Shown here: in pieces, positions 50,988 through 58,930 of the stretch
Numbering within the stretch: position 1 is the stretch's first letter
How the letters are laid out: every line of letters begins with the position of its first letter
Assembly (NCBI RefSeq): GCF_003952465.1
Contig: NZ_CP034448.1
Span: 5,681,001-5,745,000, forward strand
DNA from: Mesorhizobium sp. M1B.F.Ca.ET.045.04.1.1
GTDB lineage: Bacteria > Pseudomonadota > Alphaproteobacteria > Rhizobiales > Rhizobiaceae
Length of the DNA: 64,000 bases
Direction: 5' to 3'
Notes under the pieces: model-generated
Databases searched by the model: none
Told to the model about the DNA's origin: nothing
What the model saw: the letters and a program-made list of their open reading frames with translations, nothing else
Position numbers and translations under genes: made by a program

Positions 50988-51998
50988 TCATTTCGCGGCA
51001 GCAGCGTTGGCGCGCGCCTTCTTCTTCTCGTAGCGGGCCTGCATGCGAGCCTCGCCCTCTTTGCTGCCGTCGTGGAAGGTGCCGAACCAGCGGTCGAACG
51101 GGATCAAGCCGTCGCCGTAGTTCACCTCGAAATATTTGTGGTGCAGGTAGTGGATGTAGGCGTGGCTATCGACGCCCGTGTCCTCGGTCAGTTCCACCTT
51201 GTCGAAGCCGACATGGCCGGGAATGGCGCCGAAGCCGGCATAGTGTAGCTGGTAGAGCGCGAGCAGCGGGTTCGATGGGATGATCAGGTGCCAGAGCGCC
51301 ACGCCGAGATAGCCGAGCTGCTCCGCCGGATGCATCGACAGCGACGACCAGGGCGACGGGTTCACCGAATTGTGGTGCACCGAATGCACCCATTTGTAGA
51401 GCGGACCCCAGTGGATCGCCCGGTGCAGCAGGAAGAAATGCGTCTCGTGGATGATCGGCACCGCCAGCGCCAGGCAGAACAGGTAGACCGGATGCTCGGC
51501 GAAGGTCAGCCAAGGCACATGACCAATGGCATAGGCGTAAAGGATCGCCACCTCGATCGCCGTCCAGATCGGCATGCCGGTGCCGAAGGTGCGCAGCATG
51601 TTGTCGATGTTCTGGTTCTCGAAGAAGAAGGCCTTGCTCTTCTGCTCCGAGGGCCATTTGCCGTTGTATTTGAAGCGGCTGCCCTGGGCCCTCAAAATGT
51701 AGAGTCGAAGCTCGAAGGCGCCGAAGAAGACCAGCAGCGCCGCACAGTTGACGAGGAAGAGCCGCAGGATCCAGCCGACAGAGAGTGTCTTCATCGTCTC
51801 GACGTCAGGCAGCACGAAATGCCACCACGCCACCGCCGAGAGGGCGAACAGCAGATTGTAGGGCAAGAGGTAATGCGGCAGCCATTTCAGCAGCGCCAGC
51901 GGCCGCGGCGGGAAGGTGAAGAGCGGTGCCGTGCCGGCCGGTTCGTTGGGCGCCCAGTCGCCCCTTTTGTTGCGCGTGCCGTATTTGAGGTCGTCCAT
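50988..51998 (-). CDS. Sterol desaturase/fatty acid hydroxylase-family protein
   Basis: A 336-residue integral membrane di-iron enzyme. Histidine clusters appear in the order HETHFFLLHRAIHW (about residue 195), VHSVHHNSVNPSPWSS (about 215) and YIHYLHHKYFEVNYGD (about 285), matching the family pattern of H-x3-H, H-x2-H-H and H-x2-H-H. Several hydrophobic helices lie in front. It hydroxylates or desaturates a lipid or small substrate with O2 and electrons; the Rieske ferredoxin of this cassette may be the donor. ATG 51998 begins eight bases after the PanB-like stop. Confidence 0.85.
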   Translation of the reverse strand: MDDLKYGTRNKRGDWAPNEPAGTAPLFTFPPRPLALLKWLPHYLLPYNLLFALSAVAWWHFVLPDVETMKTLSVGWILRLFLVNCAALLVFFGAFELRLYILRAQGSRFKYNGKWPSEQKSKAFFFENQNIDNMLRTFGTGMPIWTAIEVAILYAYAIGHVPWLTFAEHPVYLFCLALAVPIIHETHFFLLHRAIHWGPLYKWVHSVHHNSVNPSPWSSLSMHPAEQLGYLGVALWHLIIPSNPLLALYQLHYAGFGAIPGHVGFDKVELTEDTGVDSHAYIHYLHHKYFEVNYGDGLIPFDRWFGTFHDGSKEGEARMQARYEKKKARANAAAAK

Positions 51999-52006
51999 GG
52001 CTGGTC

Positions 52007-52798
52007 TCACAAGGATTGCGCGAGGGTGAGGAAGCGGTCATAGGCGGCATCGTCCATGTCCACCTGATGCTTCGCTTCCGGATAGGCGCCAGCGGCGACG
52101 TCGCGGCCGAAGGCGCGGAAGGCACTGACGCGCTTTTCCTGCAGCTCGGCCTCCAGCGTGACGAAGTCGGCGTAGCGCTTGGCGTGGCGCGGATAGTGGC
52201 CGGTGTGGGTGCCCAACACATCGCAGGAGAAGAGATATTGCGTGTCGCAGGCGCTGCCGCAGCCCATGCCCATGGTGATCAGCGGCGTCGAGCGCGTGAT
52301 ATGCTCGGCGAGGCGCACCGGCACGACTTCCACTTCGATGCAGGCGGCGCCCGCATTCTCCAGGTCCTTCGCCGCGCGCAGCACCTTGAAGGCTTCCTCG
52401 GCCGTGCGGCCGACGGCGCGGAAATTCGTCCAGGTGGCGCGGTTCGGCACCAGGCCGACATGGCCGGTGACGGGGATCCCCTCGGCCGCCATGGCCTCGA
52501 TGAAGCGCGGCGAATGCGACGAATAGACCGCATCGGCGCCGCGCTTCATCATGGCGAAGCCCAGCCGCACAGCCTCATCAGGCGAAGCGACCGCGCCATG
52601 CGGCATGCCGACGGAGAGGAACGCATGCGGCGCCGCCTGGCGGATGGCTTCCAGATTGTGGTCGGGCTCGCAGGAGAGGATGACGATGTCGCAGGCGACC
52701 GCGGCGGCAGCCTCCGCCGGCGTGTCGACATGCAGCTGAAGCCATTTGCGGCTGCCCTTGGCGCTCTGCAGATCGTAGGCCGTCAGCCGTCTCGTCAC
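52007..52798 (-). CDS. PanB-like ketopantoate hydroxymethyltransferase homologue
   Basis: A 263-residue TIM-barrel protein of the PanB family, but divergent. ILSCEPDHNLEAI replaces the metal site strand, GIPVTGHVGLVPN is the GHxGLxPQ-like element, AACIEVEVVPVRLAE holds the catalytic Glu, and TMGMGCGSACDTQYLFSCDVLG corresponds to the IGIGAG...GQvLV segment. True PanB uses methylene-tetrahydrofolate to add a hydroxymethyl group. As part of a catabolic-looking cassette and not of pantothenate genes, it may act on another 2-oxo acid. It is likely to be translated together with the following desaturase gene (8-bp gap). Confidence 0.75.
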   Translation of the reverse strand: MTRRLTAYDLQSAKGSRKWLQLHVDTPAEAAAAVACDIVILSCEPDHNLEAIRQAAPHAFLSVGMPHGAVASPDEAVRLGFAMMKRGADAVYSSHSPRFIEAMAAEGIPVTGHVGLVPNRATWTNFRAVGRTAEEAFKVLRAAKDLENAGAACIEVEVVPVRLAEHITRSTPLITMGMGCGSACDTQYLFSCDVLGTHTGHYPRHAKRYADFVTLEAELQEKRVSAFRAFGRDVAAGAYPEAKHQVDMDDAAYDRFLTLAQSL

Positions 52799-52845
52799 CG
52801 ATAGTCCTCCCGTTCGCGGGCGGATCGATCGCAGGTGGAAAAGCC

Positions 52846-52996
52846 CCCCTCACCCGGATTGCCATCCGAATTGCGAAGGCCAATTCGGGGCAATCCGACC
52901 TCTCCCCGAGGGGAGAGGAGCCAGCCTGCGTCGGTGCCGGCCCTCTTCTCCCCTCGGGAGAAGGTGGCCGCGCAGCGGCCGGATGAGGGGGAGAAT
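52846..52996. repeat. Inverted-repeat element (family B, LacI/PanB gap)
   Basis: It nearly duplicates the element at 49738-49892: TCACCCGGATTGCCATCC, CAATTCGGGGCAATCCGACC, CTCTCCCCGAGGGGAGAGGA, and GAAGGTGGCCGCGCAGCGGC with CCGGATGAGGGGGAG. It lies between the LacI 3' end and the PanB-like gene. Confidence 0.8.
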
Positions 52997-53078
52997 GCTT
53001 GCGCCGATCGTCTCCCGTTCGCGGTTGAGTTAGCACCGCGATTGCCGCGAAGGCTCGCGCTACCTTGATCAAATCAGA

Positions 53079-54117
53079 TCAAAGGTTCTCGGCGGTGAAG
53101 GTGATGAAGCGGATCGGCGGATTGTCGACCGGCAGATCGTGCAGGTTGAGCGCGGCCAGCACCAAGTCGATGGCGCGGCGCGCCTGCGCTTCCGGCGCCT
53201 GGTCGAGCACGACATCCATCGTGGCTTCACGCAAGCCGCGCGTGCTGCGTTCGGTGAGCTCGTGGCCGACGAAGAAGATGTCGCGACCGCGCGGGTGACG
53301 GCGCAGCACCTCGTTCAGCGCGGTGTTTGGCCCCGCCGGCATTGTAGAGGCCGGCAAGGTCCGGCCAGCGCACAAACGCCTCATGCAGTTGCTCGGCATT
53401 GCGGTCGCCGTCGTCGAAACCGAAGAGTGTGGCGACGGGCTCGAAGTCTCGCCCCTGTTCGATCAGGTAGTCGAAGAAGCCGCGCACGCGGTCGCGGTGG
53501 ACGCGGTAGATCTGGCTGTGGCAGATGGCGACAACCTTGCCCGGTTGGCGCTGCATGCGCGCCATCAACAGCCCGGCCATGCGTCCGGCGGCATAGTTGT
53601 CGATGCCGACATAGGTGCTTTTGGTGCCGGAGATCTGGGTGACGATCTGCACCGTCGGAATTTTTTCCGCTTCGAGTTTCGCGAGTGCTGCGCTCACCAG
53701 CGGATGGTCGGGCACGGCGAGGATGAGGGCCGCGCGGCGCATCTCCGGTTCGAGGATGCGCTTGGCGATCGCCGCCGGATTGGCCTCGTCGAGAAAGGTG
53801 CGGTGGACGGCGATCGTGCGGTCAAGCGTTGCGGCGATGCGTTCGAACGCGCGGGACAGGCGGGCGAAGAAGGTCGCGTCCGGCCTGACCAGGATCACCT
53901 CGATGCGGATGACGCCGCGATGCGCCTCCGGCAGCCGGCGCGGATAGTCGAGCGAACGCGCCGCGGCGACAACCTTCTCGACGGTCTCGGGCCGCACCCC
54001 GCCCCTGCCGTTCAGCACGCGCTCGACCGTCGCCGTGCCGACGCCGGCGCGGCGGGCTATTTCGAGGAAGGTGGGTTTCGGAATGGGCGGCTCCCTGGGG
54101 TGTGTCGGCGAAGACAA
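53079..54117 (-). pseudogene. LacI-family regulator with a one-base frameshift
   Basis: A regulator of about 345 residues, in two frames. The first 265 residues are intact: the HTH PTFLEIARRAGVGTATVERVLNGRG, the hinge region and the sugar-binding body with TYVGIDNYAAGRMAGLLM. After GLYNAGGA the frame breaks at a run of three A (53326-53328 as TTT on the plus strand). Removing one base restores GANTALNEVLRRHPRGRDIF and the C-terminal part FVGHELTERSTRGLREATMD to the stop at 53079. It heads the minus-strand cassette and is its likely regulator. If the shift is real, the regulator loses its C-terminal lobe. Confidence 0.8.
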
Positions 54118-54219
54118 AGTAGCCAGGGGCTATTCGATTTCCAAGGCGAGGTTCGCGTCCTTTCGCGCCCCCTGTCCAGGAGGACAGAGGGGGCGCCGTA
54201 GAGCAGAAAGGCCAGGCTT

Positions 54220-54477
54220 TTAAGGTCGGAGCGGCGACGCCGATCTTCTAGCACGCTGGCGAAACAGCGCAGCCAGCGCCGACACGGCCAGCACGAGGAG
54301 CCTGCGCATTCCTCCTATAGGGTCGAGCATTGGTGGGGTCGCCTGGCATGCTCGCTGCCGTTCTAGGTACTGCGCCAGGGAGATGTCGTGGCGAAGGGTT
54401 GCAGGTGCAGTGTCTTGGCGCCGGAAAGGGTCGTCGTCTTGCCGGAAGGGCCAGTCGGCCGGGCCTGGGGGCAGCAT
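54220..54477 (-). CDS. Small hypothetical protein with C-terminal hydrophobic helix
   Basis: An 85-residue protein starting MLPPGPADWPFRQDDDPFRR, with a helix MRRLLVLAVSALAALFRQRA and a basic end. GGGAGA stands six bases before the ATG at 54477. The family is not recognised; the basic end after one hydrophobic helix suggests a membrane association. It is divergent from the SARP fusion gene. Support is moderate because other frames are open too. Confidence 0.4.
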   Translation of the reverse strand: MLPPGPADWPFRQDDDPFRRQDTAPATLRHDISLAQYLERQRACQATPPMLDPIGGMRRLLVLAVSALAALFRQRARRSASPLRP

Positions 54478-54646
54478 GGGGGTTCTCCCGCGTTTTACAT
54501 CCCTGCAACTGTCCGCCACGGCCGTGACGAGGCTCGAGAAGGCAGCGTGATCAAATCGTGAAAAAGACTGCGTCGGACAGATCGCGGTTGAATTGGCACC
54601 GACTAAGCGAAAGAATTGCCTGGAAGCGTGGCTGGGGCGGAATCCG

Positions 54647-56740
54647 ATGACGGGGCCGCATCTTCATCTGCTGGGTGGTTTCGACTTTGCCGGCGTGGGG
54701 GCGGCAGCTCCCGTGTTCAGCCGCAAGGCGCGCGCAATGGTAGCGTATCTCGCGCTGCAGGCGGGGCATCCCCAGTCCCGCGAGAAACTCGCTGCGCTCC
54801 TCTGGGGCGTGACCGGCGAGGCGCAGGCCCGCATGAGCCTCCGGCAGGCCGTGTCGGCCATCAGGAAGGCGATGAGCGTCTCGGGTGGCGGGCGCTTCGT
54901 GACCGAGGGCACGAGCATTGCGCTCCATCTCGACGATTTCGACTTCGACGTCGCGCGGTTCGAGGCGCTATCAACAAGCTCCGCGCCCCAAGATCTGGAG
55001 CGGGCTTTGGCCGTTTACCGCGGTGACCTGCTTGACGGGCTTGGCCTGAGGGAAGAGCCGTTCGAGGACTGGCTGCGGGTCGAGCGCGAGCGCCTGAGGA
55101 CGATGGCCGTCGCTGCGCTGGACAGACTCATCATCCATTACACGGCCGCGAACGATCCCGCCTCTTCCATACGCGCGGCCACTCGCCTGCTGGCGATGGA
55201 ACCGCTGCGCGAGGACGCCCACCGCGTCTTGATGCGAAGCTATGCCGCGCAGGGGCGGATCAACCTCGCGCTGAAGCAATATGAGCTCTGCCGCGACGCG
55301 CTGCAGCGCGATCTGCGGCTGATGCCTGAACCGGAAACACGGAATTTGCACGACGAGCTGCGGGCGCGCCGCGGCGCATCGCCTTCCAGGCTTACACATC
55401 CGGCATCGGCCTCCGGTTCCGAGCCCGCGCGCCCGCCGACCCATTATGTCAAATCGGCCGGGATCAACATCGCCTATCAGGTCACCGGCGACGGGCCGAT
55501 CGACCTCGTCTATGTGCCGGGCTGGGTCTCCAATCTCGATCTTGCTTGGGGATCACCGCGCTTTGCGCATGTGCTTAACCGGCTCGGCACCTTCTCGCGC
55601 CTGATCCGCATCGACAAGCGCGGCACCGGTTTGTCCGACCGCGGTGTCGGCCTGCCGACGCTGGAAATGCGCATGGAAGACGTCCGGGCTGTGCTGGACG
55701 CTGTGGGCTCCACACGCACGGTGCTGTTCGGCAGTTCGGAGGGCGGCCCAATGTGCATGCTTTTCGCCGCCACCTATCCCGATCGAACAGCCGCGCTGGT
55801 TCTCAACGGCACCTATGCCAGGGGCGGCTGGGCCATGGATTATCCCTGGGCGAGAACGGTCGAGCAGGTGCAGCAGGATGTTGATACCGTCGAAAGAGAG
55901 TGGGGGATGGCTGCCGACATGAGCAACGCAGCGCCCAGCCTGACCGAGAACGTGGTCGAGCGGGAGTGGTTCGCCGCCTATCTCAGAAATTCGGCCTCGC
56001 CGGCCGACGCGGTCGCCCTCTGGCGCTGGGCCACTGAGATCGATGTGCGCGACATCCTGCCGGCCATCCATGTTCCGACGCTTGTGGTGCACAGGACAGG
56101 CGATCGTTGGATAAAACCAGAGGAAGGACGCTATCTTGCAACGCATATCGAGGGCGCCAAATATCTCGAGCTGGCAGGCAGAGACCACGTAATCTGGGGC
56201 GAGGACTGCGACCGCCTGGTCGACGAGATCCGGAGCTTCGTTACCGCCGCCCTGCCCCCGGTCCCAAGTCAGCGCCTGCTGCTCACGGTTCTGGCAATCG
56301 GGATCGAAGCCGCCAACGAAAGGGCAATCGACCGATGCGCGGATGCGATCCGGGACGAGTTGCTGCTGTTCGACGGCAAGGAGATCAGGCGTTCAGGCGG
56401 CAGGCTGCTTGCCGTTTTCCAGAGACCGACGCGATCGATCCAGTGCGGGATCGCGATCGGCGACAGGTTGAAGACATCTGGCATCGATCTTCGCGCTGCG
56501 GTTCACATTGGCGAGTGCGAGGCGCGCGGCGAGGATTTCTCCGGCATCGCCATCGAGGTCTCGTCGCGCCTGCTGGATCTTGCTCGGCCGGGCGATATCA
56601 TCGCATCGCGGACGGTGCGCGACCTGATCGCCGGCTCCGGCCTGACATTCGAGGAACATGGCGAGATGAAAGCGAGTGGCCTGCCGGGGGCGCTTCAGTT
56701 CTTTTCGGTTACAGCGACGCCCACAAGCGCTGGCGCGTGA
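54647..56740 (+). CDS. SARP DNA-binding / alpha-beta hydrolase / degenerate cyclase fusion
   Basis: A 697-residue three-part protein. Residues 1-245 are a SARP-type regulator: winged helix (LHLLGGFDF, REKLAALLWG, SLRQAVSAIRKAM) and BTAD helices (FEDWLRVERERLRTMAVAAL, DAHRVLMRSYAAQGRINLAL). Residues 270-540 form an alpha/beta hydrolase with nucleophile elbow LFGSSEGGPM, Asp in HRTGDRW and His in GRDHVIW. Residues 550-690 match class III cyclases, but the metal-binding positions are lost: the usual F-T-D-I reads AIGI, and T-G-D-G reads SGGR. So this domain is probably a regulatory relic. ATG 54647 is preferred over TTG 54593. It may sense a small molecule with the hydrolase fold. Confidence 0.85.
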   Translation: MTGPHLHLLGGFDFAGVGAAAPVFSRKARAMVAYLALQAGHPQSREKLAALLWGVTGEAQARMSLRQAVSAIRKAMSVSGGGRFVTEGTSIALHLDDFDFDVARFEALSTSSAPQDLERALAVYRGDLLDGLGLREEPFEDWLRVERERLRTMAVAALDRLIIHYTAANDPASSIRAATRLLAMEPLREDAHRVLMRSYAAQGRINLALKQYELCRDALQRDLRLMPEPETRNLHDELRARRGASPSRLTHPASASGSEPARPPTHYVKSAGINIAYQVTGDGPIDLVYVPGWVSNLDLAWGSPRFAHVLNRLGTFSRLIRIDKRGTGLSDRGVGLPTLEMRMEDVRAVLDAVGSTRTVLFGSSEGGPMCMLFAATYPDRTAALVLNGTYARGGWAMDYPWARTVEQVQQDVDTVEREWGMAADMSNAAPSLTENVVEREWFAAYLRNSASPADAVALWRWATEIDVRDILPAIHVPTLVVHRTGDRWIKPEEGRYLATHIEGAKYLELAGRDHVIWGEDCDRLVDEIRSFVTAALPPVPSQRLLLTVLAIGIEAANERAIDRCADAIRDELLLFDGKEIRRSGGRLLAVFQRPTRSIQCGIAIGDRLKTSGIDLRAAVHIGECEARGEDFSGIAIEVSSRLLDLARPGDIIASRTVRDLIAGSGLTFEEHGEMKASGLPGALQFFSVTATPTSAGA

Positions 56741-56829
56741 CCATCCTGGCACGGACGGATCGGCGGGACAGCGCCCACCTCTGCCGTCCAGGGCATCTCC
56801 CCGCAAGGAGAGATCGGCAGCTTCAACCT

Positions 56830-57660
56830 TCAGAACAAGAACGCCGCCGTGACCGGATTCGGCCCCGTGCGTCCGTCGACAGAGTCCATGCCGCGGATGG
56901 TCTCCATGTCGCCCCCATCCAGCTCGAAATCGAAGACGTCGAAATTGGCGGCGATGCGGTCCCGGTGGATCGACTTCGGGATCACGACCAGCCCTTGCTG
57001 CAGATGCCAGCGGATGATGACCTGCGCCACCGACTTGCCATGCTTCTTCGCGATCCCCTCAAGCGTCGGGTCGGCGAGCAGCCGGCCGCTGCCCAACGGG
57101 CTCCAGCTTTCGATCCTGATGCCGTGCTTGGCATGGAACTCGCGCTTGTCGCGCTGCTGGAAGCGCGGATGCAGCTCGATCTGATTGACGGCGGGCGTGA
57201 CGCCGGTTTCGCCGATGATGCGCTCCAGATGGTCCTGGTTGAAGTTGGACACGCCGACCGACTTGATGCGGCCGGCCTGCTTGAGCTCGACCAGCGTCTT
57301 CCACGCCTCGACATAGTTGTTCTGGCTGGGCACCGGCCAATGGATGAGGAAGAGGTCGATCTGGTCGATGCCGAGCTTTTGCATCGTGTCGTCGAAGGAG
57401 CGAAGCGCCGCATCGCGCTGGTGGCCGCCATTGCGCAGCTTCGAGGTGATGAACAGCTCAGCCCTCGGCACGCCTGCGGCGCGGATCGCCTCGCCCACGC
57501 CCTCCTCGTTTCGGTAGCCCTCGGCGGTGTCGATCAGGCGGTAGCCGGCCTCGATCCCCCAGCGCACGACTTGTGACGTGATATCCGGATCGACCTGCCA
57601 CACGCCGAGCCCGATCTGAGGGATTTTTGAGCCGTCGTTCAATGTCAGCTGTTCAGGCAT
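56830..57660 (-). CDS. Aldo/keto reductase (2,5-diketo-D-gluconate reductase type)
   Basis: A 276-residue NADPH-dependent reductase. The catalytic set is complete: Asp and Tyr in LIDTAEGYRNE, Lys in FITSKLRN, His in LIHWP. NADPH-binding elements are SPLGSGRLL and VIPKSIHRDRI. It resembles DkgA/DkgB-type enzymes that reduce sugars, aldehydes and ketones. ATG 57660 follows AAGGA; an in-frame ATG six codons earlier is less likely. The 3' end is close to that of the SARP fusion gene (convergent). Confidence 0.9.
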   Translation of the reverse strand: MPEQLTLNDGSKIPQIGLGVWQVDPDITSQVVRWGIEAGYRLIDTAEGYRNEEGVGEAIRAAGVPRAELFITSKLRNGGHQRDAALRSFDDTMQKLGIDQIDLFLIHWPVPSQNNYVEAWKTLVELKQAGRIKSVGVSNFNQDHLERIIGETGVTPAVNQIELHPRFQQRDKREFHAKHGIRIESWSPLGSGRLLADPTLEGIAKKHGKSVAQVIIRWHLQQGLVVIPKSIHRDRIAANFDVFDFELDGGDMETIRGMDSVDGRTGPNPVTAAFLF

Positions 57661-57832
57661 GTGTGGTTCCTTCTGCACGGTGGGTTGGCCCCGCTCTATC
57701 TAGGCTGCGGTTTCAGTAATGCGAGTCGATGATGTCGAAGGGGAGATCGGCAGCTTCGGCGCCGCGCCATGGAACCTAGTCGCCCCTGGCCGACTTATGA
57801 CTGAGGGCTGGGGCGCGACCCGACGGAGTGCC

Positions 57833-58930
57833 ATGGCCTACGATCGAAACCGAATCTCACCTGGCAGCGAGAACGCGACAAGCGCGAGGCAAGAGGCACG
57901 CAACCGCTTCGTCATCGTCATCGGGGCATCGGCTGGCGGGGTGGAGCCCCTGAAGCAGATCGTGAGCGACCTGCCCGCCGACCTGCCGGCGGCCGTGTTC
58001 GTCGTGCTGCATGTCGGGCAGGTCAGCTACCTGCCGGCAATCCTCGCCCGCGTGGCCACGCTCAAAACCTCGGTGGCCAAGAACGGTGCGAAGTTCAAAA
58101 CCGGCAACATCTATGTGGCGCCGCCCGGCTTCCATCTTCTCCTGCATGGCGACCACATGATGCTGCGGCGCGGACCGCGCGAAAACCTCGCCCGGCCGGC
58201 GATAGACCCACTGTTCCGCTCGGCGGCGCTGAGCTACGGCGCGAGTGTCATCGGCGTGCTGCTTTCGGGCTCGCTTTCCGACGGCACAGCCGGCCTGAGG
58301 GCGATCAAGGCCGTCGGCGGGCTCGCGATCGTGCAACACCCGAAGGACACGTTGGTGCCCTCGATGGTGGAAAGCGCGCTGCGTTACGTCGAAGTCGACC
58401 ATTGCCTGCCAGCGGCCAAGCTTGGTGGCCTGCTGGCGAAGCTGACCGCCGAGCCGGCCGGCGAATCCTTCGCCGCGCCGCCCGCCGTCCGGTTGGAAGC
58501 GGCCATCGCCGCACAGGAGCATTCGACCATGCAAGAGGAAGATCGATTAGGCGAACTTTCGGTCTTTACATGCCCGGAATGCCACGGGCCGTTGTGGGAG
58601 ATCGAAGACGGTGACATGCTGCGCTATCGGTGCCATACGGGACACGCCTTCACCGCCGACGCGGTGATGGAGGCGCAGGCGATAGAGGCGGACGAGATAT
58701 TGTGGAGCTTGCTGCGATCGCACCAGCAACGGGCAGGATTTGCCCGGCGCATGGCCGAGCGGGAGAATACGAGGGATCGCTCCGAACTCGCCGCCGAATT
58801 CGGCAGGCGAGCTACGGAATATGAAGCGGATGCGGCTCTCATCGAGAGCATCCTCGAAAGCAGACGGGTTCAGGTAACAGGCAATGGCTCGGTCGACGAG
58901 GAAAGCAAGCACAAGGAAGGCAAGGGCTAG
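57833..58930 (+). CDS. CheB-type methylesterase with C-terminal extension
   Basis: A 365-residue protein. Residues 25-210 form the CheB catalytic domain with Ser in VIGASAGGVEPL, His in VLHVGQ and Asp in GSLSDGTAGL. There is no receiver domain. The remaining 150 residues contain FTCPECHGPLWEIEDGDMLR and RCHTGHAFTAD, a C-x2-C...C-H-x2-H arrangement that may bind zinc, and helices. The reaction would be demethylation of methyl-accepting proteins or an analogous task in a non-chemotactic pathway. ATG 57833 follows GGAG. Its last 47 bases overlap the next gene. Confidence 0.85.
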   Translation: MAYDRNRISPGSENATSARQEARNRFVIVIGASAGGVEPLKQIVSDLPADLPAAVFVVLHVGQVSYLPAILARVATLKTSVAKNGAKFKTGNIYVAPPGFHLLLHGDHMMLRRGPRENLARPAIDPLFRSAALSYGASVIGVLLSGSLSDGTAGLRAIKAVGGLAIVQHPKDTLVPSMVESALRYVEVDHCLPAAKLGGLLAKLTAEPAGESFAAPPAVRLEAAIAAQEHSTMQEEDRLGELSVFTCPECHGPLWEIEDGDMLRYRCHTGHAFTADAVMEAQAIEADEILWSLLRSHQQRAGFARRMAERENTRDRSELAAEFGRRATEYEADAALIESILESRRVQVTGNGSVDEESKHKEGKG

